NCBI GenBank assembly: GCA_937871985.1
Contig: CALMPB010000277.1
Coordinates: forward strand, 1 to 38,504
Length of the DNA: 38,504 bases
Direction: 5' to 3'
Source: an uncultured Burkholderiaceae bacterium
GTDB taxonomy: Bacteria; Pseudomonadota; Gammaproteobacteria; Burkholderiales; Burkholderiaceae
The notes beneath the pieces are model-generated. The model saw only the letters and a list, made by a program, of their open reading frames with translations, had not been told where the DNA came from and made no database searches. Below are positions 8,182 to 16,387 of this stretch, one piece after another; the stretch's first letter is position 1; each line of letters starts with the position of its first letter. The translations under genes were made by a program, and so were the position numbers.

Positions 8182-8997
8182 ATGTGGCAACCCAAAGTCA
8201 AAACCATCGCCGCGCTTCAAAAAGGGCTGATTGTCCTGGATGCCATTACCGAGGCCGGCAACGGCATCAATCTGCAGGCCCTGCACGCCAAAACCGCCAT
8301 ACCCAAGGCGACCCTGCTGCGCCTGCTGCTCACCCTGGAACAGCACGGCCTGATCTGGCGCAGGCTGCTGGACGGCACATTCTTTGCCAGCCACACGGCA
8401 CGCCGCCCGAAAAGCAGCGCCGGCCTGATCGGTCGCCTGGCGGAATACGCGGGCGACGAACTCGAAACCTTGCAGGCAAAAATTCAATGGCCGTCGGACC
8501 TCGCCGTGCGGCGCGGCAATGCCATGACTTTGTGCGAAACCAACCGCAACACGTTTTATATGTCGGTGCACAAAGACAAGGTGGGCTTCGAAGTCAGCAT
8601 GCTGCGCTCGGCCGTGGGGCGCGCCTACCTGGCCTTTTGCCCCGACGACGAGCGCGAGCAAATACTGGCCGGGCTGCGCAAAAGCCGCCGCCCGGGCGAT
8701 GCGCTGGCGCGCGACGCCGCAAAACTGAATGCCGTATTCGCCCAGACCCGGCAAGCCGGGTACGGCCGGCGCGAGCCAACATTCGGCGGCAACTACGACG
8801 AACCCCGATCCACGCACAACGACAAGCTGACCGCCCTGGCGGTGCCCATTCTGAAACACGGCGGCGGCATATACGGCTGCCTCAACATCGTATGGATAGA
8901 AAGCCTGTTCAGCGTCGAGGAAATGGCCGACAAACACTTGGCGGCGCTTACTAAAACCGCATCCCGAATCGCCCGGAAGATGGCCCTGCCCCGATAA
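8182..8997 (+). CDS. IclR-family transcriptional regulator, MhpR-like
   Basis: 271 residues. The N-terminal winged helix-turn-helix spans roughly residues 5-65 (KTIAALQKGLIVLDAI, then AIPKATLLRLLLTLEQHGLI). The effector domain contains WPSDLAVRRGNAMTLCETN, AVGRAYLAFCPDDERE and a C-terminal block IYGCLNIVWI ending in LAALTKTASRIARKM. These match the subgroup containing MhpR, the activator of 3-(3-hydroxyphenyl)propionate degradation. It diverges from the sulfatase/monooxygenase/TRAP operon and is therefore its likely activator, responding to an aromatic acid or phenol. The start was chosen at the only ATG near the wing-helix start. Confidence 0.88.
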   Translation: MWQPKVKTIAALQKGLIVLDAITEAGNGINLQALHAKTAIPKATLLRLLLTLEQHGLIWRRLLDGTFFASHTARRPKSSAGLIGRLAEYAGDELETLQAKIQWPSDLAVRRGNAMTLCETNRNTFYMSVHKDKVGFEVSMLRSAVGRAYLAFCPDDEREQILAGLRKSRRPGDALARDAAKLNAVFAQTRQAGYGRREPTFGGNYDEPRSTHNDKLTALAVPILKHGGGIYGCLNIVWIESLFSVEEMADKHLAALTKTASRIARKMALPR

Positions 8998-9065
8998 CCC
9001 CCCCACAGAATGCTTTTGGAGGCCGCACGGCTCCTTGGGCCGCCCGAACCGCTTGATTCCCGCCC

Positions 9066-9094
9066 TTCGCAATGGCGACACACTGGTCTACAAT
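9066..9094 (+). promoter_or_regulatory. Sigma-70-type promoter of the MCE transporter operon
   Basis: TTCGCA (9066-9071), a 17-nt spacer and TACAAT (9089-9094), located 52 nt upstream of the first ATG (9147) of the operon and after the stop of iclR. Both hexamers keep four or five consensus bases. Confidence 0.55.
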
Positions 9095-9146
9095 ACCACC
9101 CCAATCGCTGCATCGAAGCCTGCCCACGACAAAAAAGGGAAGTTGC

Positions 9147-9215
9147 ATGAACACGCAAATCATTGACCTGCAGGGCGCAAAGCATATGCATGCTTATCGT
9201 CACGGCGCGGCATGA
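9147..9215 (+). CDS. 22-codon upstream ORF coupled to the MCE permease gene
   Basis: ATG 9147 follows AGGGAAG at about 4-nt spacing, the best ribosome site in the region. The frame encodes MNTQIIDLQGAKHMHAYRHG-AA and ends in TGA at 9213-9215, which overlaps the permease ATG (9212) as ATGA. The permease start itself has no visible Shine-Dalgarno sequence, so translation of the short ORF probably feeds ribosomes to it. The peptide resembles no family I know; it may have no function beyond coupling. Whether it is made as a stable peptide cannot be judged from sequence. Confidence 0.5.
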   Translation: MNTQIIDLQGAKHMHAYRHGAA

Positions 9216-10369
9216 CCCAGGCCGACTCCGCCTACTTTTCCTGGAATACCGCCGGCCAGCCGCAAACGCTGGTTTTGCGTGGCGACTGGACGCTGAAACA
9301 CTACGTGGCGATCGGGCGGGACATCGCGCGCTTCCAGGCGCAGGGCAAGGGCAATGCCACGCTGGCGGCCAGCCATATCGACGGCTCGGCCCTTGCCGCC
9401 CTGGACACGGCCGGCGCCTCGCGCCTGGTGGATCTACTGGGCCTGGAGCTTGCCCAGGCCGTGACAGGCCCGCAATCGCCGCTTTCCGCCGAGCGCAGCG
9501 CCTTGCTGCAAACGGTGGCCGCCGCCAAGGCCCTTGCCGACACAAGCACGCAACCCGCCAAGACCTCCATGATTTCCGACCTGCTGGCCCACATAGGGCT
9601 GAGCATGGAGCACGTCTGGCAGCAAATCGCCGCCCTGCTCGGGTTCATGGGACTGACCCTCGAGGCCCTGGTTCGCAACACGGTGCATCCGGGGCGCTGG
9701 CGCGTCACCTCGATGGTGGCGCAAATCGAAGAGACCGGGCTGAACGCCATTCCCATCGTGGCGCTGCTGACCTTCATGGTGGGGGCCGTCATCGCCTTTC
9801 TGGGCGCGACTGTGCTCGCCGATTTCGGCGCCACCATCTACACCGTCAATCTGGTCGCCTTTTCCTTTCTGCGTGAGTTTGCCGTGCTGCTTACGGCCAT
9901 CCTCATGGCGGGGCGAACCGCCAGCGCATTCACCGCTCAATTAGGATCCATGAAGGCCAACGAGGAAATCGACGCCATCCGCATGCTGGGCCTGAGCCCC
10001 ATCGACGTGCTGGTACTGCCCCGCATCCTGGCCTTGCTGGTATCGATGCCCCTGCTGACCTTCATCGGCATGATCTCGGGCATTCTGGGAGGCGCCCTGG
10101 TTTGCGCCGTGTCGCTGAACATCTCGCCCACCATGTTCTTTACCATTTTCAAGGAAGGCATCGAAGTGCGGCATTTCGTGCTTGGCATGGTCAAGGCTCC
10201 GATTTTCGCCTACGTCATCGCCATCATCGGATGCATGGAAGGCTTCAAGGTCTCGGGCAGCGCGCAATCCGTCGGAGAACACACCACGTCGGCCGTGGTG
10301 CAGTCCATCTTTCTCGTCATTCTGCTCGACGCGCTGGCGGCGCTGTTCTTCATGGAGATGAAATGGTAG
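9212..10369 (+). CDS. MCE/Mla-type ABC transporter permease with N-terminal STAS-like domain
   Basis: 385 residues, longer than E. coli MlaE (about 260). Residues about 15-85 look like a STAS domain (TLVLRGDWTLKHYVAIG, IDGSALAALDTAGASRLVDL), the fold of MlaB, here fused to the permease. The MlaE/YrbE domain begins near residue 140, with GLNAIPIVALLTFMVGAVIA, the conserved core MKANEEIDAIRMLGLSPID and a final helix LVILLDALAALFFMEM. It forms the inner-membrane channel of a lipid transporter with the ATPase and MCE protein encoded downstream. The gene is coupled to the short ORF at its start and overlaps the ATPase gene by 7 nt. Confidence 0.9.
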   Translation: MTQADSAYFSWNTAGQPQTLVLRGDWTLKHYVAIGRDIARFQAQGKGNATLAASHIDGSALAALDTAGASRLVDLLGLELAQAVTGPQSPLSAERSALLQTVAAAKALADTSTQPAKTSMISDLLAHIGLSMEHVWQQIAALLGFMGLTLEALVRNTVHPGRWRVTSMVAQIEETGLNAIPIVALLTFMVGAVIAFLGATVLADFGATIYTVNLVAFSFLREFAVLLTAILMAGRTASAFTAQLGSMKANEEIDAIRMLGLSPIDVLVLPRILALLVSMPLLTFIGMISGILGGALVCAVSLNISPTMFFTIFKEGIEVRHFVLGMVKAPIFAYVIAIIGCMEGFKVSGSAQSVGEHTTSAVVQSIFLVILLDALAALFFMEMKW

Positions 10370-11175
10370 CCAGCCCCCCGACGCCCGATGCCGGCGACGC
10401 CATCATCCAGGTGCGCAACCTGAGCAACCAGTTCGGCAGCCATGTCGTGCACCAGAACCTGGATCTGGACGTTCGCCGGGGCGAGATCCTGGGCGTGGTG
10501 GGCGGCTCGGGCACCGGCAAGTCCGTGCTGCTGCGCTCCATCGTGGGGCTGCAAAAGCCGACCCACGGCACGGTGCACCTCTTCGGCCAGGATGCGCTTA
10601 CGCAATCGGCGCAGCAGCGTTCCGAAATCGAACGGCGCTGCGGCGTGCTGTTCCAAAGCGGCGCGCTGTTCTCATCATTGACGGTGGCCGAGAACATCGC
10701 CATGCCGCTCATCGAACACGCCGGGCTCGATCGCCCCGAAGCCGAACGCCTGGCCAACGTAAAAATCGCCCTGGCCGGACTGCGGGTCGAAGCGGGCCAG
10801 CTGTATCCGGCCTCGCTGTCGGGGGGCATGGTCAAGCGCGCCGCCCTGGCCCGCGCGCTGGCCCTGGATCCTGAAATCCTGTTCCTGGACGAACCCACCG
10901 CCGGCCTCGACCCCATCGGCGCGGGCGCATTCGACCAGCTGATACTTACCCTGCGGGACGCCCTGGGACTGACGGTTTTCCTCGTGACCCACGATCTCGA
11001 TACGCTTTACACTATTTGCGACCGGGTGGCCGTGCTCTCGAACAAGCGGGTTCTGGTGGCCGACACGCTCAAGGTCGTCGAAGCCGTGGACGATCCCTGG
11101 GTGCACGATTACTTTCACGGGCCGCGCGGACGCGCGGCCAGCCTTGCCAGCCAACAGGCCCAGGAGTCCAGATAA
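10363..11175 (+). CDS. MCE/Mla-type ABC transporter ATPase
   Basis: 270 residues. Walker A is GGSGTGKS (47-54). The signature segment reads LSGGMVKRAALARALAL, with the Met-Val-Lys seen in MlaF-type ATPases, followed by Walker B and D-loop ILFLDEPTAGLDPIG and the H-loop VTHDL. It powers the permease encoded by the upstream gene. ATG 10363 lies inside the end of the permease gene (7-nt overlap); the frame is open further upstream but only as the shadow of that gene. The stop TAA shares its last base with the ATG of the MCE gene. Confidence 0.93.
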   Translation: MVASPPTPDAGDAIIQVRNLSNQFGSHVVHQNLDLDVRRGEILGVVGGSGTGKSVLLRSIVGLQKPTHGTVHLFGQDALTQSAQQRSEIERRCGVLFQSGALFSSLTVAENIAMPLIEHAGLDRPEAERLANVKIALAGLRVEAGQLYPASLSGGMVKRAALARALALDPEILFLDEPTAGLDPIGAGAFDQLILTLRDALGLTVFLVTHDLDTLYTICDRVAVLSNKRVLVADTLKVVEAVDDPWVHDYFHGPRGRAASLASQQAQESR

Positions 11176-12107
11176 TGGAGCCACGCGCCCATCATGTGTT
11201 AATCGGTCTTTTCACTGTCATCGTCACATGCGCAGCCCTGCTGTTCGCGCTGTGGCTGGGCAAATCGTCGTACCAGGACACGGAGCTGCGGCACTACACG
11301 ATCATTTTCAATGAGGCGGTAAGAGGCTTGTCGCGCGGCAGCGCCGTGCAATACAGCGGCATCAAGGTCGGCGACATCACCGATCTTTCGCTCGATCCGC
11401 AGGATCCCCGCAAGGTCAGGGCCCACATCCGGGTGGTGGGCAATATTCCCATCAAGCAGGACACCCAGGCCAAACTGGCCATGACCGGCATCACGGGCAG
11501 CTCCGTCATCGAGCTGAGCGGCGGCACACCGGACAGCCCGGCCTTGACCGGCCAAGATCCCATTATTGTCGCCACCCCCTCATCCCTGACCCAGTTGCTT
11601 GCCAACAGCGACAACCTCATGGCCAACATCACCGAGCTCGTCATGAATGCCAAGGCGATACTCTCGCCGGACAATGCCCGCCGCCTGGGCAATATGCTGG
11701 AATCGCTTGAACAAGTCGCAAACTCCATGACCAGCCAGCAGCAGAACGTGACGGCCGCCCTGCAGTCGCTGACCAAGGCCGGCAAGCAGGCCACCGTCGC
11801 CCTGGGACAGGCCACCGAGCTGCTGCGCAATACCGACGGCCTCATCAAGAATCAGGGCTCGCGCACATTGGACAGCGCGCAGCGGGCCATGGCCTCGCTG
11901 GAAAAAGCCAGCGCCAGCGTCGACGAAATACTGAGTCGGAACACCGGAGCCATCAACGGCGGGATGCAAGGCATGAACGAGCTCGGGCCTACCCTGCGGG
12001 AGCTTCGCGCCACCCTGGCTTCACTGCAAAAAGTAGCCCGCCGCCTGGACGATGACCCGGCCAACTACCTGCTGGGCGGAGAAAAACTACAGGAGTTCAA
12101 ACCATGA
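11175..12107 (+). CDS. MCE-domain lipid-binding protein (MlaD-like)
   Basis: 310 residues. A single N-terminal membrane helix (about residues 8-29, VLIGLFTVIVTCAALLFALW) anchors it to the inner membrane. One MCE domain follows (about 36-120: AVRGLSRGSAVQYSGIKVGD, VRAHIRVVGNIPIKQDTQ, MTGITGSSVIELSGG). The C-terminal half is a long helical region with repeated Ala/Leu/Gln (about 140-300), expected to form a coiled-coil bundle or channel wall across the periplasm. Its start overlaps the ATPase stop by 1 nt and its end overlaps the lipoprotein start by 4 nt. It is longer than E. coli MlaD (183 residues), nearer to the PqiB/YebT-type arrangement in having a coiled-coil tail. Confidence 0.92.
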   Translation: MEPRAHHVLIGLFTVIVTCAALLFALWLGKSSYQDTELRHYTIIFNEAVRGLSRGSAVQYSGIKVGDITDLSLDPQDPRKVRAHIRVVGNIPIKQDTQAKLAMTGITGSSVIELSGGTPDSPALTGQDPIIVATPSSLTQLLANSDNLMANITELVMNAKAILSPDNARRLGNMLESLEQVANSMTSQQQNVTAALQSLTKAGKQATVALGQATELLRNTDGLIKNQGSRTLDSAQRAMASLEKASASVDEILSRNTGAINGGMQGMNELGPTLRELRATLASLQKVARRLDDDPANYLLGGEKLQEFKP

Positions 12108-12745
12108 CCGCCGCTATCTTGCGCACCCAAACATTCCGCCGCATGGCTGTCCTGGCAGCGGGGCTCCTGGTGTCGGCCTGCTCGATATTGCCGAAATCCG
12201 AAACGCTGGCGGTGTACCAATTGCCCGCCGCGCCGCAAGCCGGGCAAGCCTCAGTGCAAGACCGGCTGCCGGTGTCGCTGCGCATTGCAACGCCCTACAG
12301 CAGCCAGGTCACGGACAGCACCCGCATACTGGTCGTACCGCAGGGCAGCCAGATCAGCGCATACAGCGGCGCGCGCTGGAGCGATCCGGCGCCCGTCCTG
12401 CTGCGCAACCGCCTTGCCGGCGCATTCCGCGCCGACGGGCGGTTCAGCGCCATCAGCCTCGGCGGCGAAGGCAGTCTCGATACCGATTTCAGGCTGATAG
12501 GCGACCTGACGGCCTTTCAGGTGGTTTACGAAAACGGCGCGCCCGTCGTCCATATCCACTACGATGCATCGCTGGTGCAGTCCACGACCAACCGCAGCAT
12601 CGCCACGCACCGCTTCGCCGTGACGCAAGCCGTGCAGGGCAAAGAGATCCCGCGGGTCGTCGACGCCTTCGGCGCGGCCGCCGACCGGCTGGCCGCCGAG
12701 GTGGTTCCGTGGACGCGGCAACAAGCGCGCGCCGCCAAGCGGTAA
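12104..12745 (+). CDS. ABC-type transport auxiliary lipoprotein (PqiC/DUF330-like)
   Basis: 213 residues. The signal peptide has a lipobox LVSAC with Cys26 as the lipidated residue; SILPKSETLAVYQLP follows. The mature part is the about 170-residue PqiC/YmbA-type domain: LRIATPYSSQVTDSTRILV, a Tyr/Trp-rich stretch ending SDPAPVLLRNRLAGAF, and FRLIGDLTAFQVVYENG. Outer-membrane lipoproteins of this family partner MCE proteins in PqiABC-like lipid transport. It is the last gene of the operon, overlapping the MCE gene by 4 nt. No MlaC-type periplasmic carrier is present, so this protein may be the outer-membrane end of the system. Confidence 0.87.
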   Translation: MTAAILRTQTFRRMAVLAAGLLVSACSILPKSETLAVYQLPAAPQAGQASVQDRLPVSLRIATPYSSQVTDSTRILVVPQGSQISAYSGARWSDPAPVLLRNRLAGAFRADGRFSAISLGGEGSLDTDFRLIGDLTAFQVVYENGAPVVHIHYDASLVQSTTNRSIATHRFAVTQAVQGKEIPRVVDAFGAAADRLAAEVVPWTRQQARAAKR

Positions 12746-12788
12746 CGGGTTCCGGCCCCGCCTCGCACGGCGCGCAAAGCCGGCAAGG

Positions 12789-13775
12789 TCAAGCCTGTTG
12801 CACATCCCTTTCATGGGCGCGCGTGCGTATGGCCTCGAAGTCGGCGGGCACGCGATGGCGGGTATTCCATGCGCCGGCATGCACCACCTGGCCGGGCACG
12901 CCGTGATGCACAAGATCGGGAATCCGCCTCGAGCAAGCCAGCAGCCGCTCAAGATCGATTCCGGTGTCGTAGCCCATCGACTGCAGCATGTGCACCACGT
13001 CTTCGGTGCAGATATTACCGGTCGCGCCGGGCGCGAACGGGCAGCCGCCCAGGCCCGCCAGCGAAGCATCGAAATGATGAATCCCCGACGCCAGGCCGGC
13101 CAGCACATTGGTCAGGCCCATGCCCCGGGTATTGTGGAAATGCAGCGCCAGTTCGGTATTCGGCCAGCGCTGGACCAGGCCGGCGCACAGGTCGTGCACC
13201 TGGGCCGGATTGGCCATGCCCGTCGTGTCGCACAAGGTAATGCCGTCTACTTCCAGAGCCGCAAACTCGTCCGCGATATCCAGCACCTCGCCGGGCTCGA
13301 CAACCCCTTCCATGGGACAGCCGAAGGCCGTGGACACCGACACATTGATGGCCATCCGGCCGCGCGCCATGGCGATGATCTCGCGCAGCGCCCGGCGCGA
13401 TTGCTGGCGCGTCATGCGGGTATTGACCAGGTTATGGGTTTCACTGGCCGAAACCACCAGATTGATCTCGTCCACATTGCACTCCAGCGCCCGCTCGGCG
13501 CCGCGGATGTTCAGCACCAGCGCCGCATAGGTAACGCCCGGGACACGATCGATGGCCTGGAAAACGGCTTCCGCATCGCGCAGCGCCGGAACCGCCTTGG
13601 CCGAGATGAATGAAGAGACTTCGATCTTGTGCAGGCCCGTTCGGCTCAGCGCGTTGATGAGCGCCACCTTGTCTTCGGTGGGCACGAAGGTCGGCTCGAT
13701 CTGCAGCCCGTCGCGCATCACCACTTCCTGGATATGGACGCGCCGGCCCCGCTGGGGAAGGTTCCACGTACTCAT
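12789..13775 (-). CDS. Hydroxymethylglutaryl-CoA lyase-family enzyme
   Basis: 328 residues, a TIM-barrel acyl-CoA lyase of the HMG-CoA lyase / DRE-TIM superfamily. The motif VVMRDGLQ (residues 18-25) carries the metal ligand D22, the metal-site HFH is at 212-214 in LALHFHNTRGMGLTN, and the glycine-rich loop holds active-site C245 in LGGCPFAPGATGN. The reaction is retro-Claisen cleavage of a 3-hydroxy-3-methylacyl-CoA to acetyl-CoA (or a related thioester) plus a keto acid. It overlaps the CoA-transferase gene by 4 nt, so it probably cleaves the thioester that enzyme makes, late in the degradation route begun by the FAD monooxygenase at 16388-18121. Leucine breakdown is less likely in this setting. 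Confidence 0.88.
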   Translation of the reverse strand: MSTWNLPQRGRRVHIQEVVMRDGLQIEPTFVPTEDKVALINALSRTGLHKIEVSSFISAKAVPALRDAEAVFQAIDRVPGVTYAALVLNIRGAERALECNVDEINLVVSASETHNLVNTRMTRQQSRRALREIIAMARGRMAINVSVSTAFGCPMEGVVEPGEVLDIADEFAALEVDGITLCDTTGMANPAQVHDLCAGLVQRWPNTELALHFHNTRGMGLTNVLAGLASGIHHFDASLAGLGGCPFAPGATGNICTEDVVHMLQSMGYDTGIDLERLLACSRRIPDLVHHGVPGQVVHAGAWNTRHRVPADFEAIRTRAHERDVQQA

Positions 13776-14980
13776 GCTATGACTCCCTTGGCGCGCAACT
13801 CGGCCAAAACGGTTTCCGGAATGCCCGCAGCGCGCAAAACCGTGGCGGTATGTTCGCCCAGCTCCGGCCCGCCGGCGTCGAAGCCGCCGGGCGTGGCGCT
13901 GAGTTTGGGCACCACGCCCGGCACGCGCAGTGTGGAGCCGTCCTTCAATTGGATGCTGCGCAGCATGCCGCGCGCCTGGTAATGCTCGTTTTCGGCAATA
14001 TCCTTTATTGTAAAGACTTTGCCGGCGGGAATGCGGGCGCCGGCCAGCTCGCGCAGGGCCTCGTCCAGGCCGCGTTCGCTCGTCCAGCGGCCGATGGCCT
14101 CGTCGATCAGGGCCATTTCCTTGACGCGGCCGGGGTTGCTGGCCAGCCGGGGGTCATTGCCCAAATCGTCCCGGCCTATCAATTGCATCAAGCGCTTGAA
14201 AATGCTGTCGCCGTTGCCGGCGATCAGAATATGGCGCCCGTCCGCGCAGGGATAGGCATTGGTGGGGGCAACCCCCTGCAAGGCGCTGCCCGCCGGCTCG
14301 CGAATGGCGTGATGACGGTCGAACTCGGGCAGCGCGCCTTCCATCAGGTTGAAGACCGACTCGTAAAGCGCAACGTCGATCATCTGCCCTCGCCCGCCGT
14401 TGGCGGCGCGGTGATACAGCGCCAGCAGCACGCCGATGACGCCGTGCAGCGCCGAAAGCGAATCGCCCAGGCTGATGCCCGGCCTGACGGGCGGCTGGCC
14501 GAGCACCCCGGTAATGTAGCGCAGCCCGCCCATGGCCTCGGCTATCACGCCGAAACCAGGCAGATCGCGCAAGGGGCCGGTCTGGCCGTAGCCCGAGATC
14601 CGCAGCATGATCAGCCTGGGATTGAGCCTGGACAAGGTGTCGTAGTCCAGCCCCCATTGCTCCAGGGTGCCGGGGCGGAAGTTCTCGATGACCACGTCGG
14701 CCTCGGCGGCCAGTTGCCTCACGAGATCCTGGCCCTCGGGCTGGCGCAGGTCGATGGCGACGGACTGCTTGTTGCGCGACTGCACATGCCACCACACCGA
14801 CGTGCCGTTGTCCGGACTGCGCCAGGTGCGCAAGGGGTCCCCGGTTCCGGGCGGCTCTATCTTGATGATCTGCGCGCCGAAATCGCCCAGCGTCTTGGCG
14901 GCGAACGGCCCCGCGATCAACGAGCCCATTTCGATGACGCGCACCCCTTTCAGGGGCCGGTCTTGGGAAATATTCATCAT
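13772..14980 (-). CDS. CaiB/BaiF-type (family III) CoA-transferase
   Basis: 402 residues, standard for family III. The N-terminus GVRVIEMGSLIAGPFAAKTL, the block DFGAQIIKIEPPGTGDPLR, NKQSVAIDL and ENFRPGTLEQWGLDYDTL are typical. D173 in ISLGDSLSALHG matches the catalytic aspartate that forms the acyl anhydride. It transfers CoA between carboxylic acids, here probably from succinyl-CoA or acetyl-CoA to a pathway intermediate. Two adjacent ATGs (14980, 14977) are possible starts; GGTAGG lies just upstream. It lies 4 nt after the hydrolase gene and overlaps the lyase gene. Confidence 0.92.
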   Translation of the reverse strand: MMNISQDRPLKGVRVIEMGSLIAGPFAAKTLGDFGAQIIKIEPPGTGDPLRTWRSPDNGTSVWWHVQSRNKQSVAIDLRQPEGQDLVRQLAAEADVVIENFRPGTLEQWGLDYDTLSRLNPRLIMLRISGYGQTGPLRDLPGFGVIAEAMGGLRYITGVLGQPPVRPGISLGDSLSALHGVIGVLLALYHRAANGGRGQMIDVALYESVFNLMEGALPEFDRHHAIREPAGSALQGVAPTNAYPCADGRHILIAGNGDSIFKRLMQLIGRDDLGNDPRLASNPGRVKEMALIDEAIGRWTSERGLDEALRELAGARIPAGKVFTIKDIAENEHYQARGMLRSIQLKDGSTLRVPGVVPKLSATPGGFDAGGPELGEHTATVLRAAGIPETVLAELRAKGVIA

Positions 14981-14984
14981 GCGC

Positions 14985-16145
14985 CTACCAGTTGCGTTCG
15001 CGCGTCCAGTTCGTGATGAGCGTCACGGCCTGCGCAAGCTGTTCGGGCTGCCCCTTGAAGTAATGATTGGCATTCTTGATGCAATGCAATTGCTTGTCCT
15101 GGCTGGCGCAGGCCTGGTACATGAGCCCGATGTCCGGCTGGGGCACGGCATCGTCCGCGCTGTGCTCGATGGCCAGCAAGGGAACGGTGATCTTGCCGGC
15201 GCAGGTTTCGCCATCGGCCCGCGAATGGTCGATGGACCATTGCGACAGCCACGAGCGCAGGGTGGAAAATCGCGCCAGCCCCACCGGCCCGGTATTGACG
15301 GTTTCGGGCACGCCAAGATAGCAGCTGCCGATGGGACGGTCGTTGGGCTGGAGGGTTCCATCCAGGAACCGTGGCTCGGCCATGGTGCGATGCGTGACGA
15401 AGCCGCGCTCGATTTCGTCCGTGCCGCGCCGGCGCAGTATGTCCAGGGTTTCCTCCACCCAATTGGTAATGCGCCGCACCCGCGCCAGTTGCGCGGCGCG
15501 ATAGGCCTCCAGCCAATCCCTGGAGTAAGGCGGGCGCTCGGGCAGGTCGGGCGAATACAGATCCAGCCGGCTGTCCCGCTGGTCGGGATCCAGCTCGTTC
15601 ATTACGGAAGGATCGATCCAGTCGGCCAGGCAGCGGGCGCGCGACCGGTGCGCGGCCTCGAGCACCACGCCATCGGCGGGGATCAGGCCGGCCGCTTTCA
15701 GGTCGACCGGATCGCCGGCGGGCGTCTCGGTAATGGTGGGCTGCTGCGCCTGGGACTGATAGAACAAGGCCAACGACCCGCCCCCCGACCAGCCCAGCAA
15801 AACGACGCGCTTGAAGCCCAATTGCTCTTTGGCATGGCGCACGCACGCCCCCAGATCCAGCGCCACCTTTTCATAGATGAGCGCCGAGTCGTTCTTGACG
15901 TAGCGGCTGCCCATGCACAACACCGGATAGCCGGCTTGCGCGACCGCGTTGGGCAGCGGCAGCAATTGCAGCGTGGAGGCCGGATGCATCATCAGGAACA
16001 CAGTGTCCGAAGCGCCGTGTTTCGGTTTGATCAACACCCCCTCCAGATTCACCGTGCCCTGGCTGCCGACGAAGCCATAGGTTTCCGTGAATTTGCTCGT
16101 TTCCAGGTAGCTGACGTGCACCCATTGATGGTCAAGCGTTTGCAT
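14985..16145 (-). CDS. Alpha/beta hydrolase
   Basis: 386 residues. The nucleophile elbow is GWSGG with S120. Asp in HSADDAVPQPD and His in IKNANHYFKG supply the rest of a canonical Ser-Asp-His triad in the right order. There is no signal peptide, so it is cytoplasmic. The middle insertion (about residues 145-270), rich in Arg and Asp, probably forms a lid. Possible roles in this operon are hydrolysis of a ring-cleavage product, a lactone or an ester; I cannot choose among them. ATG 16145 has AAGGAAAT just upstream. It lies between the DUF2783 gene and the CoA-transferase gene. Confidence 0.82.
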   Translation of the reverse strand: MQTLDHQWVHVSYLETSKFTETYGFVGSQGTVNLEGVLIKPKHGASDTVFLMMHPASTLQLLPLPNAVAQAGYPVLCMGSRYVKNDSALIYEKVALDLGACVRHAKEQLGFKRVVLLGWSGGGSLALFYQSQAQQPTITETPAGDPVDLKAAGLIPADGVVLEAAHRSRARCLADWIDPSVMNELDPDQRDSRLDLYSPDLPERPPYSRDWLEAYRAAQLARVRRITNWVEETLDILRRRGTDEIERGFVTHRTMAEPRFLDGTLQPNDRPIGSCYLGVPETVNTGPVGLARFSTLRSWLSQWSIDHSRADGETCAGKITVPLLAIEHSADDAVPQPDIGLMYQACASQDKQLHCIKNANHYFKGQPEQLAQAVTLITNWTRERNW

Positions 16146-16170
16146 GGTGATTTCCTTTCAGTATTCCGTA

Positions 16171-16386
16171 TTAAATCAGGCGCGCGCCGGCGGCCAGCTC
16201 GGTGACGGGTTCATTCAGGCAGTCCTGAATCAGCGCCGACACCCGCTGCGCGTCGCCGAACTCGTGCGCCAAGGACAGCACCAGCTTGGCCAGGAAAACG
16301 CTTTCCTGTTCGGGGCCGGCGGCATCGATGGCCGTGGCCAGTTCGTCGTAGATGTTTTCCAGCTCGTCGAATTGCAAAGTGCCCAT
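16171..16386 (-). CDS. DUF2783-like small protein
   Basis: 71 residues, acidic and helical: MGTLQFDELENIYDELATAI, then ESVFLAKLVLSLAHEFGDAQ and VSALIQDCLNEP. I recognise it as the DUF2783 type, a short family commonly encoded beside FAD-dependent aromatic monooxygenases; its function is unknown. ATG 16386 is preceded by GAGGGGAA and overlaps the end of the monooxygenase gene by a few nt (its stop is 16388-16390), which suggests coupled production. A longer frame up to 16434 is open but lacks a ribosome site. It could be a small accessory subunit of the monooxygenase; this is inference. Confidence 0.75.
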   Translation of the reverse strand: MGTLQFDELENIYDELATAIDAAGPEQESVFLAKLVLSLAHEFGDAQRVSALIQDCLNEPVTELAAGARLI

Positions 16387-16387
16387 A

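Noticed and set aside
12746..12788. Terminator between the convergent lipoprotein and lyase genes
   Set aside because: Only 43 nt with scattered GC-rich self-complementarity; no clean stem followed by a T run.
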